Part shown: piece by piece, positions 20,353-32,293 of the stretch
Layout: each line of letters starts with the position of its first letter
Numbering within the stretch: the first letter of the stretch is position 1
Source: Nilaparvata lugens
Taxonomy: Eukaryota; Arthropoda; Insecta; Hemiptera; Delphacidae
Direction of reading: 5' to 3'
Length of the DNA stretch: 64,000 nt
Assembly (NCBI RefSeq): GCF_014356525.2
Contig: NC_052515.1
Span: forward strand, 23,815,212 to 23,879,211
The notes under the pieces: model-generated
What the model saw: the letters and a program-made list of their open reading frames with translations, nothing else
Told to the model about the DNA's origin: nothing
The model's database searches: none
Program-made: the position numbers and the translations under genes

Positions 20353-22811
20353 AAGTCTCATAGTTCGGTTGCCTTTTCCTATTACTCGATAGCCATAAAT
20401 TTTCCTGATTAAAATTCTCTTATTCTTGGATAGCCGTTTGCAAACTGGTTTGCTTTGAATCAGTGTTCCTGTATGTGATAGATGCAGGGTGTTTCTCTTG
20501 GGGATTTCAACATTCTCTCCACTAGACAAAGACAGAACAGAAGAGCTCTGCTGTTTAGACTTTTCACTCACATTTTGCTCTTCACACTCGTCTACACCAA
20601 CTCTTTTCTCAATTGCTGTTGGAAACGGTACAAATGAATCAAAGTTCCCCACATTTTCAACTTGTTTTTCAGTAGTTTGAATCTCATCGCTTTGTTGTTT
20701 TTCTTTTCTAATTTCAATTTCTGTAGATAAGCTCATATCTTGATCAAGACTTTCACAGAGTTCATCTTGTTTTTCAGTGGTGATTGTATCAATTTCATCA
20801 GCAGTTCTACATACCGAGCTGTCATCTGTCACACAAAACGACGTATCCAAAAGGCTTGAGTTTCTTTCATCATCAGCGTTTTTCTGAGACGGTTTTTCAG
20901 TGCTATACTTAACAAAGGGAAGTTTCTTTCTTTTTCTTTTCCTCACTTCATCCTGTACTTTACTTGATACTGGAGAAATCAAATCCACAACGTTGTCAGA
21001 CTCTCTTTCACTTGATTTTGTCGTAGTCTTATCTTTCAACAATGTTCCCTCCTCATTCAACATTTTTTTCTTCTTCACTTTATTCAAGTAGTCTTCCAAG
21101 CTTCTTTTTTTGGCCAATTCAAAATTGAAAGCATCGATACGTCTGCTTTCGTCATCATCTCGATCTAGGAAGGAAACATAGGGACTATTCCCCAACCAAT
21201 TTGTCTCCTCATTCATCACCTGCCTGGCTACGACTTCACACGAGAAACAATCGTTTTTGTAGCGGTTTCCACCTTTATTCTCATTCAAAATGCCCAAAAT
21301 AACTCTCCTCTTATTCTTATCTCCTTTGCCCGCTGGACATTTGTTATGAATAGGGGAAAGTTTGTTATCAATTATGGAAGAATCTGACAACTAGAAGGTT
21401 TTTTCCGGGTTAGCTTTTTCCGCTCACACTCCTGTTTTTCAAGATTAGGTCTCTCTCCATCTTCGTTTCTATTTTTACGTCTATTTGACTCCTGAGGAAT
21501 AGGTGAATCCGGAGGTTTGCTATCGTCTTCCTTGGCACCTTCATTCTCCTTCTCTAAATTGTCATGTTCCTTATCTTTGTTTAAACATTCTGGACCATCA
21601 CCTACCCCACCCTTAGAAGCAGCTACTTCTTCTATTGTTTCTTCTAGCATTGATTGTTGTTCATTTTTGGGAGACTTATCGGCGTTCCTTTTATCTTCCC
21701 CTGTGTTTCCAAACTGTTTCTTTTCCACATAACTAATTCTATTTTCCTTCCCGCTTTGCTGACCATCTTCATTTGCTACATATTCCTCTGTGCAATCGTT
21801 TGAAACTAGTGACATACTTTTCTCCTTTCTTTGACAATCTTCCTCAAATTCATTTTTACCTAGTTGTTCATCAATTTTACTATCATCTTTTCGTAGCTCT
21901 GGGTTTTCCTCTAAGTTCACAGAATCACTAGCTTCAAGAATTTCTACACCATCGATAATCACTGCATCATTTTTTCTCCGTCCTCTACATTCTTCCTTGC
22001 TTGCATCTTCCTCTTCTATTTCAGTAGCTTGACTTTCACCACATTTCTCTTCGTCTGTTATTACATCTTTTTCTTCTTTCTTCACCTCAATTTTACTGCA
22101 GTTTTCCTTCACACTTGTTTCATTTCTGTGCAGGGGCTCATTATTCATGAAAGACAGATCTTTGCGGCTGGTACTGATATTAATTTTGAAAAGATCATCG
22201 CTATCTCTTCGATTCTTAACAACTTTCCCTTTCACTTTCTTTCTAACGTTCTCTTTTCTCTGCTTCTCACATTCATTCACTTTGTTCTCCGCCACTTTCT
22301 GATTTTTGTCCTTTTCAACATTAACATTCCCACCATCAGTCTCTTTCTTATTTTTATTTCTCCCCAAATCCTTCAAAACTTTAATATCGTCCAAATCTGA
22401 TCTTGAAGGTATGTTTTTCAGAGTTTCACTGTCATTCCTAGACTTCAACACATTTTTTCTAGTGATCTTCCCTTCCTTCGTTGAAGCATCTGAATCACTC
22501 AGTACAGTTTTATTTTTATCAACCCTTACATCTCCGGATTTCTTAGAATCAATTTTCTTCATGACTTCCTGTTGTTTTCCAACGCCTTGATTTTCAGCTT
22601 CATGAAATGGATTGACATTTTCTTTGTTTTCAGTCTGTAAATCAATCACGGTTGCTACTTCACCCGGCTTAATTAGGGCACGTTTAGCTTTCATTTTATT
22701 CTTGTACGATACCTTCAGTGGTTTTTCCCGTGGTAGCTGCTTAGTTTTATTAGCATCTTCACTGTTTTCCTCTGTGGGTGAGAGACAAATTGGAAAATTG
22801 CAGTTGGACAT
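20353..22811 (-). CDS. large charged, disordered protein (two exons or frame-broken)
   Basis: From the ATG at 22811 (context GGCCATGTCC) one frame is open to 21375 and a second from 21390 to a GTGAGT donor at 20347-20352. Both encode the same style of protein: Lys, Glu, Asp, Asn and Ser rich, no hydrophobic core, basic patches such as KKRKRKK-like runs, consistent with a nuclear scaffold or regulator. A branch-point-like GCTAAC and CAG suggest a 95-nt intron (21384-21478) that would join the frames in phase and give about 788 codons; a one-base error is the alternative. The gene continues to the left of 20353. The protein contains several KEN tripeptides. I do not recognise the family; long open frames in an AT-rich region argue it is real. 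Confidence 0.65.
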
Positions 22812-24940
22812 GGCCAATTCACTAGATTTTCAACACTTTCCACAACAGAAAATCCCAGTTATGAATTTCTAAACAAACTTCCAAATGAAATCAACAATAA
22901 AGCCACGTCAGGTGAGATCACAAATAGTAGTCATCCAAAAATTCTTGATAACACACACATGAATCTGCGAAAAGAAAGAAGAAATAAACTCAAAAATGAT
23001 TCAAATTGTGTCTTCAATAATTTTTTCAACGTCATTACACTACAGATGTTATATCAAAAGAAAAATTAGTTTAAATTTACAAACTATGATTCGACAATAG
23101 TAGAGAGCAAGGTACCTAGAATACAAGGTAGTGTTCAGACGCATCTCGATCTATTTGATGATCAGAGCCAGCTGATCGGTGAGACGTAATTGGTGCTATG
23201 CATTCTAGGTACATTGGTAGAAAGGAAACATATTATTATTATGAATGAATATGACCTGAAAGATTACATGAATCTGAACATCACGTTGATTAGAAATGTT
23301 ATCACAATACGATTTATCATGAAGTATTATTAGATGTTTGGAGAATCATATCGCACGACATATGATAAGGATGAAAGCATGACCTTGATAATCAGTATAA
23401 ATCAGTGGTTTTTTGACAATTTCTTAGTCTTTTTCATTCAATATGAATAATTACCACGATATCAACTTCTCAACTACACAAAAAAAACGTTGATATATTA
23501 TAAAAAGTACGGTATTCTAGTGGGGTGAATTCGAAAAATCCTCTACTTGTTTTTATAGATTCAGTGAATGGTAATGATAACAAAGCCAGAATGTTAATAG
23601 ACCCTAAACCCCTATAAAATACAACCCTATAGTTATTGAGTACTATACAGTAATGAGTTATACAACTATACCCCGTACTAAACAATAAGGAAAGAGGAAA
23701 AGCACTAATAATTTCGGCATACTAATATTTTATTTATTTATTAACGGTCAACCACCCAGTAACCCTCAATAATTCATAAAGTGGGTAGTTTAGTGTTATT
23801 AGCGAATGCCACAGATCGCCAATTATATAGCGTTGTCATGACAATAGCAAAACTTGTAATTGCCTAAACTGAATAATTCAGGGAAGGAATCGATAAAGTC
23901 AAAAACGAAATAGAAAACATTGAATAATTGAAATATTGCACTCATTATTGAAGTAGAGTACTGATATCAGAGGCCTATTTCATTAAGATTTAGGAAAAAC
24001 CTGGGAAACTATGAAATCTAGGGAAAACGTCGACATAGAAGACAAATGTTGCTATTTTTTGCATAACTCGCCGAGCTATACAAATCTAATGTTTGCATTA
24101 GCTATACATCTCCATGTTGAACTGCGTTTACACTAAAGTTACTAGTAGTTCTGTGAACAGTAGACCTCACGCAGTTTTCTCATCCACAAGTATTTGATGT
24201 CACCTGTTCTAGTTTATTCAGTTGAATCACAATTCACAGTTGAATCATAATTTACTCTTAAAAACTTATTTGTTTTCTTCAAGATAAAAAACTCACTTAT
24301 GTTAATAAACTCAGTTTAAATTTAAATTTGTATCCCATAATTATGATGATGATTTATCCAGTTTCGTGATAATCTTATCATCTGATAAAAATATTTCTCA
24401 ACTGTTTTAAATTTTTTTTTTCAATTTCTTCGGCATTATTCAGTTCATTCAATCATTTTTATTTTATTTTCAATCACCTATTAATTTTTTTTTTCAAATG
24501 TGAGAATATTGATACTGATGTGTACGCATCATAAAAAATATTGAAACCCTACCTTATAGAAATAGACATGGCCAGACATCTGTGTAATGCATGCAATGAA
24601 TAATCCACTTGTCAGCTGATTGATTATATTAATTCTAGCTGATTAATATTAATTATATTAGGTATATTAATTATAGCTGATTAATTCTATAGTCTGAGTG
24701 ATCCTATCTTCAAAGTAGATGATATCATAGTATGGAGGAATTCCTTTTCTTTTCATATTATCCTTAAAATGCTAAATTTCAAAAAAACTTGTGTATACAT
24801 CGACGCGCAGTTTAAAAAGGAATAATCCTGCCACATCTCATCGGATTCTATTAACGCGTTTGGCCGTAATCGCGTTACATACAGACATACAGAAAAGCAA
24901 ATCGAGTTGAAACATAGACCTCACTAAGTTCGGTCAATTG
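22812..24940. other. upstream of the disordered-protein gene; no gene recognised
   Basis: Probable 5' flank of the 22.8-kb gene. GGTACCTAGAATAC and GCATTCTAGGTAC (about 23112 and 23199) form a small inverted repeat. A CACCCAGTAACCC segment at 23750 and T-rich runs at 24410-24500 are repeat-like. No TATA box can be assigned with confidence. Confidence 0.45.
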
Positions 24941-25079
24941 ACAAAATGTTAATAACTTAATGCTTATAGATTCTATTAGATTGAATGGAACTTGACAAAC
25001 ACATATGTTCAACATGTGTATGATAAGTTATGTTTAATCTAATAGAATCTATAAGGATTAAGTTAATAACATTTTGTTA
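24941..25079. mobile_element. palindromic miniature element
   Basis: ACAAAATGTTAATAACTTAA with TTCTATTAGATT is inverted as AATCTAATAGAA with TTAAGTTAATAACATTTTGT. It is related by its central ATTAGATTGAA...CTTGACAAA segment to the elements at 603-880. Confidence 0.8.
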
Positions 25080-25424
25080 ATAACTTTGGTGTAAAAGCAG
25101 CTTTATACACATCTGATGAGTTTGATTATTATTTAGGCGATCTAATGATTCTTATTTGGCATAGGCGATGACTATGATCGCCTGAGCTTAGGCTTTATTT
25201 TACCTCGGAGTTGCGAGTAAAATATTATGTTCTATAGGAAAAATCATGATTTAAAGACTTTGGCCATAACATTTTTACGATATTTATTCCAAATTTTATT
25301 GAAATAATATTTCGTATTATTGAACAAAATGTATTATCGATATTATTCATTTTCTCTATAGCAGTATTCACTTCCGAAGTTGAAGTGAACAAAATTTTTG
25401 AAAATTCCCAAAGTAGGTTGTTCT

Positions 25425-25575
25425 CTTTTTATCGCGGATGATGCCCACATCAGCTTTTTTGGTTGATTTTGCGTGGGTAATGGGAAAAGTACGAGGGTGA
25501 TTTATGAGATGATCAAACGTCCATACCTAATTCAATGGGATTCGGCAGGATTCGAACCCGCAACCAGGTACACAA
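25425..25575 (-). mobile_element. possible second tRNA-derived SINE family fragment
   Basis: On the minus strand GGGTTCGAATCCTGCCG is a pol III B-box, followed by a non-tRNA body. No A-box or target duplication was identified. Confidence 0.35.
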
Positions 25576-26183
25576 ATTTTAATAATTTTTTAACAATTTT
25601 TAATAATGTTTTAGCTTAGTTCTATGTTACATTGACGTTGTCTATACATGTATTTGTTAATGGCAATAACAACATTTTATTCGATTTGGTAGCACTAGCA
25701 GACTGAAGGGTGCAACACCCTAGTCAACTCTAATATTCTGTTCTCCCCATTTTTGATTCTATTTTCTTATAGCTCTCCATTGATATTAGTTCTCTCCTAT
25801 ATCATATTTTGATCAATTCCTTCATTCAATCATTTCACACGATTCGAACCTCATCTACAAATGCAGGTACTTTCATATTTATAAATTATCCTTCCATTAA
25901 TCTGTCACTGTCACTGGGCTCCTGTGGAGAAAATCCTCAAAGAACGTTCACTAATCTCACCGAACAATTTATTATACTTCGGTAATTATTGAACACTTCC
26001 ATCAAACTTAAATTATAGTGCTAACACCAGCAGAAAATAAAACAAGTTATGGAAAACACAACTTTACCAAAAGATAGATCTCACACCCCCCTCCACCACA
26101 ATATCATAGCTCAATTTAAAACCTTCATCTTAAATTATGTAAAATTCTCCACAGTTTTCCTTAATCTTATAACAGTCCTGTAT

Positions 26184-26407
26184 TCTATAATATAATAAAG
26201 GAAAGAACTGGCTTATACACGTAGGGGGATAGGAAATTCAAGAATGACGCTTCATCATGTCTGAACTACTGGACTGATTAACTTGAAATTTTGCATATAT
26301 AGATTCTTAATTTACCGAGGATGGTTATAGGCCTATTTTGAATTCTTCAAGATTTCAGTAGGTCTAGTTTTCAATTAGACCCCTGCGGAGCATGGGTTAC
26401 CTGCTAG
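26184..26407 (+). mobile_element. mini-Helitron, copy 1
   Basis: It starts TCTATAATATAATAAAGGAA and ends GCATGGGTTACCTGCTAG followed by T. The CCCCTGCGGAGCATGGG segment near the end is a decayed form of the hairpin ACCCTTGCGGAGCACGGGT seen in the 33.8-kb copy. About 224 bp, non-coding. Confidence 0.75.
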
Positions 26408-26875
26408 TAATTAATGTTTTAGCAACACTCTACATCCCGAGTTGATGGATGCACTGTTACGGGATGATCAGTTCAGTGATCCAGCTCCTTTAGAAGCTTG
26501 AGGCGTTGATAACACTATCATGCTCTCTCTTTTCTTTGTTACTCTTTCTCTGCCACTCTCTCTCCTCCTTCCCTGCACTTTCTCTTCATTACTTTTCTTC
26601 CGTCGTTCGCAAGTAGGTCAGTGGCCATGCCAGCTCTCTTCCTTTTCCCTTCAGAATCTCATTACCTCCAGTCGTTTCAATGCTTGTCACTTCCTATTAC
26701 ATCTTCTAAATTTTCTGTCGTTGACTGCACTATTTTAGAAAATCAGTTTTGTTCAATCATCTATCATCCTATGTACTAAGTGTAAAGCCTTGATGGAAAA
26801 TGGGATCGAGCAATCAACATATTATACAAGATTACATGATGTTCAGATCTGGATTTCATTCATTACTATTTACTA

Positions 26876-26950
26876 CAGTGGAACCTCTATACATCGAATC
26901 TCAAAGGACCGCTCGAAAGATGTACTATTACGAGGTCTGTACTGGATCTA
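26876..26950 (+). mobile_element. single pogo/Tigger-type terminal repeat
   Basis: TA followed by CAGTGGAACCTCTATACATCG resembles the CAGTCGAACCTCTCTATAAC end of the 39-41 kb elements. No matching right end was located. Confidence 0.4.
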
Positions 26951-27501
26951 TGTGTATTTTACCAAAGTTGAAGTGTTTAACGGTATCTTTACTCTATGTT
27001 TTATTCAAGTCTTTATGAAAAATGAGATACAAATTCAAGATCACAGAGAAGAGAGATACTGGATCAAAAGATGTTTACTAACATGACTATGGTATTGACT
27101 GAAGGCTATAACTATTGAGCTAAAAAAATTGTTATTTGAAAATAACGAGAAGTTATTCCTCCCACTGAAAAGTTATTCGCACAAACCCATTCGCTCATAT
27201 ATAGTTCCCAAAATGTCTATTTGCATTGCCTATAGATATATACAGCCTATAGATACCCAATGCAGAAGAACAAGAAAGAAATTGAGAGAATTCAAAAGGT
27301 CACAACGAAGTACACAATTATAGTCTGTCCAAACAGGCGTGAGCTCTGAAGGATTGGGCCGACCCACCACTACTCACACACACAAGCGCAGTCCGCGTTT
27401 GTGTGTGTGAGTAAAGGGACGGTCTGCATATCTGCCCGCTAATGATTCTTCTATGAATCGCCTTGTGCTAAAAAATACAGTTTTCCAACAGTCAACTTTA
27501 C

Positions 27502-27704
27502 TCAATTACTGAACTCTAAAAATTACTCCTTTCAAAATGAGTCCATACACGGTACAATTGTGACAACTCTAAGCAATTTAATAGTCGATAAGTTACAATG
27601 TAATAAATAAATTGAACTTTTTTAAAAGCTTAGAGTTGACACAAATGTACCGTGTTTGGACTCATTTTGGAAGGAATGATATGTAGATTCCAGTAATTAG
27701 AGTA
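27502..27704. mobile_element. inverted-repeat miniature element
   Basis: CTCAATTACTGAACTCTAAA with AAAATGAGTCCATACACGGT is inverted as ACCGTGTTTGGACTCATTTT and CCAGTAATTAGAG. It has an AT-rich non-coding centre. Confidence 0.75.
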
Positions 27705-27977
27705 CAAATTAAGAAGTTAACAGTTAATTTCTCTAACTTTATGAAATAAGGGAAACTTGGTGATAGCAGAGGCATTCTATTGGTTTCAATTGAATTGTTC
27801 TTCGTTCATTCCTAGAAGACTCAATAGCGCAGGTAGGCAGGGCGTGTGTGCCTGCGCGTGGGGGAGCGAGGGTCAGCTTAATCCATCAGGGCTTACGGCT
27901 GCTTGGGCAGACTATAAAAGCAAACATTATTTCTAAATTATTGAAAATCTCGGTCAACCAACATCGTCTCAGGAATA

Positions 27978-28165
27978 AAACATTGTGTAAGACAATCAAT
28001 ACAAAAGGAAGCAGTAATTTGAATAAAAAGTGACAATCATTGAGGTAAAAAATCAGGAGTAGGGAAGGGGGAGGAATAGGAGAAAGAGAAGATGATGATG
28101 ATAAAGACGAGGAGGAGTAGGAGGAGTAGGAGGAGAAGGAAGAAGAGGAGGAGGAAGAGCAGGAG

Positions 28166-28205
<40 letters not shown>

Positions 28206-28440
28206 TGGAGGAGGAGGAGGAGGAAAAGGAAGTCGAGCAGGAGGAGGAATTTAAATGAAACATTGCGTAAGACAATCAATACAAGAGGAATCAATAATTT
28301 GAATGAATAGAGACAAGCATTTTGGGAAGATAATCAGGAGTAGGAAGAGGGGGAGTAGAAGGAGGAGGAAGATGAGAAGAAGAAGATGATGATGATGAGG
28401 AGCAGGAGAAGGAGGATGAGGAAAACGAGTAAAGGAAGGA
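27978..28440. repeat. duplicated segment with GGA/GAA purine tracts
   Basis: ACATTGTGTAAGACAATCAA (27980) recurs at about 28260 with the following purine tract, so a unit of about 280 bp is present twice. The tracts are AGG/GGA/GAA mixtures with strong strand asymmetry; Leu/Ser or Arg frames through them are artefacts. Confidence 0.85.
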
Positions 28441-28754
28441 TGACACTTGGAATCAGGACGGAAAGGGAATAAGTGTCGTGTAACGGGGAATCGGAAGGAT
28501 GCTATTTTTAGAGCACGCACCATTCGATACTCTGGATTTAGACGTCGGTCACACGAACCTCGTTAAAATATTAGAAAATCAAAATAACGACCAACAGCTT
28601 ATTTGCTCACTTATTACAGCACTACAAACTGATGTAATATGATAGCAGTAGGAAAAGATGATTATGTCGATAGTTCAAAAATAAAACTTCTTCAATGAGA
28701 ATAATTGATATTGTGGAATTTTTCCATAATTGGAAAAACAAAGTTTTATTTTTG

Positions 28755-28915
28755 TTACATCAACATTTATTAGACTTTTACACAGGATTGCAGTTTCGTG
28801 TTGATACCAACACAACACCAAACAGCCAACCAACACAAACCTACACTACAGCTGAAGATGTGTTGATTTCTGTGTAAAAGTCTAATAAATGTGGATGTGA
28901 CAAATATAAAATTTT
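28755..28915. repeat. palindrome of the hammerhead-like family
   Basis: ACATCAACATTTATTAGACT with TTTACACAG is inverted as CTGTGTAAAAGTCTAATAAA with TGTGGATGT. ACAGCTGAAGATGTGTTGAT at 28850 corresponds to ACAGCTGATGATGCGTTGAT at 10577, with one change inside the CUGAUGA box. Confidence 0.6.
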
Positions 28916-29757
28916 GATTTTTCAATTAGTTCAAGATAATTAGTCAAATATCAACAGTAGTTCAATCTTACAGGAGCAACCCTGAGCATGTTTCATAAAA
29001 TTTTTGAGTGCCTACAATCGAGGAGAGACTGTTTTTGAAGCCTATGGCCCGTAATACAGTGCATTTTATTGGGTGATTCGCCAGTATTATTAGACTTGAG
29101 AAGTTTTATGAGAAGACGTCGTGTTTTATGACGTAAGCAGGAGTCCTTGATTTTTCCTTGGAAAAATGTTCCTCATCTACTTTCTTACAGACTTTCTATC
29201 CTTTCTCATGGACCTATCTACTGTATTCCTTTATAGCTTGGCTATTGACGCTACGAAATGTGAACCCACCGATTAGTCAGACGAATCCTCAGATGCTCGA
29301 TGCGACGTACTTGTAGAATAATAAAATTTATCTTGAGATTTTCAGAATCTTCAGATTTCTTCACACAGTTGCTTAATTTAATTATGTATTCTTACTCAGT
29401 CAGTACTGATGCGAATTTATAACAGGCAAATAGTTAGATAGTTGATAACACACAAGTCGTTAGATCAACTAAGATCAATCATTACCATCGAGCAAGAGGA
29501 CTGTGTATTGATAAACGCAGGGCCGAATGTCCGGTTAGGCATACTAAGTAAGTTGCTAGTGACAACACGTCCAAGGGGCGCCAAATAATTACTATGGGTA
29601 GATTTTTGGGAAGATTCCACCAAGATTTTCGTAAGACAAAACTGCTCCTTTCTCTCAATTTATATACAAATATGGATGCCATGTACCTATATTTGTAGCT
29701 TGGAACTATATTGGATGTCAAGTAAAGGATTATTCAACTAATCACAAACTAACCAAT

Positions 29758-29920
29758 AAGGGTGGGCACACACCAGTTAGTCAAGACAAGAATAGTCACG
29801 ATTAGTCACAATACTTCACATTAGTCATTGCAATTAGACATATCTTCATAAGCAACTATGTGAAGTATTGTGACTAAAGGTGTCTTGTCTTTTCTTGACT
29901 AACTGGTGTGTGCCTAGCCT
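29758..29920. mobile_element. inverted-repeat miniature element
   Basis: GGGCACACACCAGTTAGTCA is inverted as TGACTAACTGGTGTGTGCC. Inner CACAATACTTCACA and TGTGAAGTATTGTG also pair. Non-coding. Confidence 0.85.
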
Positions 29921-29977
29921 GAGAGAGTAGTAATTTTGTTGTCATGCCGACAGCCAATGAGAGTTTAATGATAAATA

Positions 29978-30201
29978 TAATAATAATATCGAGGGACCTG
30001 GCTGGCTCAGGTCTGGTGTCACAGTTTTCAGGTCGCAACTGATCAATTTCACAGCCTCTGACATGACTTGACGACTAGTTTTTAACGTGTCCATCCGAAA
30101 CAAGGGAGTGGCCCAGAAAAATACATTGATCGGGTCGGGATTTGAACCCGGGCCTCTGAATTATAAAGCCAGCATCTAATCCACTTGACTATGACCACTC
30201 C
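29978..30201 (-). mobile_element. tRNA-derived SINE, copy 1
   Basis: Read on the minus strand from 30201: an A-box-like TAGTCAAGTGGATT, a B-box GGGTTCAAATCCCGACC, a body (GTTTCGGATGGACACG ... CCTGAGCCAGCCAGGTC) and an ATATTATTATTATA tail. This is the layout of a pol III-transcribed SINE. Full length, about 224 bp. Confidence 0.85.
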
Positions 30202-31439
30202 TATAGAGTTGAATGGGGGAAATAAGTTGAATGTGAAATAATTCAACAAATCACAAGCGATTTTAATATCAAGTCTACTCGGAAGAGATTTGTTTCTCTT
30301 TTGAATAGCCTACTGATTCTACAAATTTTGCTTTTTCACCAAATTAAATAAATACCAACCAAACGAAACTTACAATATTCAATGAACATACAATAGATGA
30401 ATCAATAAAGATGAATAGCAATAGTAAATTTAAATATCAAGTATATTTTTTAAACTCATACATTAGCACCTCATAGAAAGTCGAGTCTTCATAGGCCTAC
30501 TATATAGTTGCAGGTTCCAAATGGAGTTTAGTGTGATTGTAACCGACAGCATTCCTTATTAATAAAGTACAATGTTTCCCATTGAATCTATGTTGACTGT
30601 TCGAAATGAATCTCACTATAGCTGTATAACGGTCCAGAGTGTCGAAACCAGCCTTTCACGGTCAATGAACCCGGAAAGACTCTCTCCCTTTGCCTTCATC
30701 ACCTGATAAATTGGTTTTCCCTAAAGGTTGCTTGATTGGTATTTGTCCCTGGCAAATCAAATTATTATAGTAGCCTCCACTGCACAATTCCTATCAGATC
30801 CCTCTCTTCCTCCCTGACACATACTCTCCTCTCTCACTCTACTATTGAAACTTTTTTCCCTAAACTGTCCTTTTTGGATTGTTCATAAATAAAATAAAAC
30901 CTTAATTTTACCAAAACATTATTACAATGACAATGGCTATAAAAAAGTAGAATACAATATAAAATAGAAAATGAAACACCATCAAATAGGATAAAATATA
31001 TATAAATAAATAGGGAAGTCCCTGCAAGGTTCCAAAAAACTGAGCGCGAGGCTGATAAATTTTTAGTAGCTATTTATAATTTCTCTTTTTTACTCTCTTT
31101 GGATTGTTATGGCTTGACTTGGACACATTTATTTAAATTTTTATTACGAATATGTATTATAGATATAAGTTATTCTTATAATTTTCTGTTCTAACAATCT
31201 TTGTAAACTTGTTCTGTGGATACGGGTGAGAAAAAAGCTCTTCAGCTTTACTCAAATCTGATAAGTAAATCAATTCATTCATTTATTCTCAAAATTGACA
31301 AATATTTTTGTTTAACCCCTTGGTCAGAATATAGGCAACGATAGTCTTGCTCCTTCTCCACGACTGCTGAATTATTTCATTTTTCGTCAAGTTCCTAAAT
31401 AAATATTTTTTCACAAGTTTTGAAAGCTGGAGTTGCTTT
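30202..31439. other. no gene recognised; dispersed repeat fragment
   Basis: CTGAGCGCGAGGC and the preceding GGGAAGTCCCTGCAAGG (about 31012-31052) match 10768-10815. The rest is AT-rich with no supported feature. Confidence 0.45.
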
Positions 31440-31830
31440 TCGCATCCCCTCCGTCATCGTTCCTTATCTATCCAGTCGTCCCCTCTCAAGCCTCTGCATT
31501 CCATCTCTTTCCCAGCATTGGCCATCTATACTTTCGTTGGCCTACCCCGTTTTGATGCTGGTTTGGAGTCCGTTCAAAGACTCTCAATGACATTCTCTCC
31601 ATATTCATTCAACGTGGGTGGCCATACCATTTTACCTGGTTTTTAACAATGCTACTTGGTATAGTTTCTTCTACATTCATCTGCTCTCTTATTTGAGCAA
31701 GCAATTATGCAGAATATCTTTGATCCATGACCCACACCTCAGATCCATAATATGTCAATATTGGTTCTATCATAGCCTTCTGAAATATGTTTGTTTTTGT
31801 CTTTTTTGTTAAAATTTATTGAATAAAATC
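31440..31830 (-). pseudogene. degenerate LINE reverse-transcriptase C-terminus
   Basis: On the minus strand TTTCAGAAGGCTATGATAGA translates as FQKAMIEPILTYYGSEVWVM, the characteristic region after the polymerase domain of LINEs (usually ...ILTYGSEVW). It is followed after stops and frame changes by VKWYGHP and MERMSLRVFERTP, matching the conserved WYGH and P-G-RRRRGRP tail region. Frameshifts and stops show it is dead. The clade is not determined. Confidence 0.7.
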
Positions 31831-31891
31831 ATATAAAGAGCAATTTCAAAATTATCCATTAAATTCCTACTTCACTTTTCATTAATTTACA

Positions 31892-31998
31892 CTAGCAGGT
31901 AACCCATGCCCCGCAAGGGTGTCATTAAAAACTTGACGTACTGAAATCTTGAAGAATTTAAAATAGGCCTATAACCATACTCGGTAAATTAACAATCT
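31892..31998 (-). mobile_element. mini-Helitron, truncated copy 2
   Basis: CTAGCAGGTAACCCATGCCC at 31892 is the 3' end in reverse orientation; homology to the 33.8-kb copy runs to about 31998 and then stops before the 5' terminus. Confidence 0.65.
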
Positions 31999-32029
31999 AT
32001 TCTCGATTTCTTTTTCATTCTCTCATCTC

Positions 32030-32135
32030 TTTCTTTCTCATTTTAGTTTTCTTGTTTTCTCTTTCTCTCTCTTTCATGTTTTCTCTCTTTCCCCCTTCAT
32101 CTCTTTCTCTTTTTCTTTTCTCTTCTTTTTGCAAA
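32030..32135. repeat. CT-rich low-complexity tract
   Basis: Runs of TTTCTCTTTCTCTCTCTTTC-type sequence. Not coding. Confidence 0.8.
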
Positions 32136-32166
32136 GCGTGCTGTGACCTAGTTTTGAAACCCAGGG

Positions 32167-32293
32167 GGCCGTTTAATAAAAGTTACAAGTCCTGTAATAC
32201 AGGAAAATCACCATTCCAATTACATGCTCAATATAGCCGATAAAATCAGCTGTTCCTGTATTACAGGACTTCTAAGTTTTTATGAAACTGGCC
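32167..32293. mobile_element. 127-bp miniature inverted-repeat element
   Basis: GGCCGTTTAATAAAAGTTAC with AGTCCTGTAATACAGGAA is inverted as TTCCTGTATTACAGGACTTC with TTTTTATGAAACTGGCC. Confidence 0.85.

Noticed and set aside
20489..22872. Plus-strand frames rich in Phe/Leu/Ser
   Set aside because: Complement of the Lys/Glu-rich minus-strand gene.
27886..28310. Poly-Ser, poly-Leu and Arg-rich frames
   Set aside because: All three come from one purine tract read in different frames.
30128..30201. tRNA gene
   Set aside because: A-box and B-box are present but the same sequence recurs with a common body and tail, so it is a SINE head.
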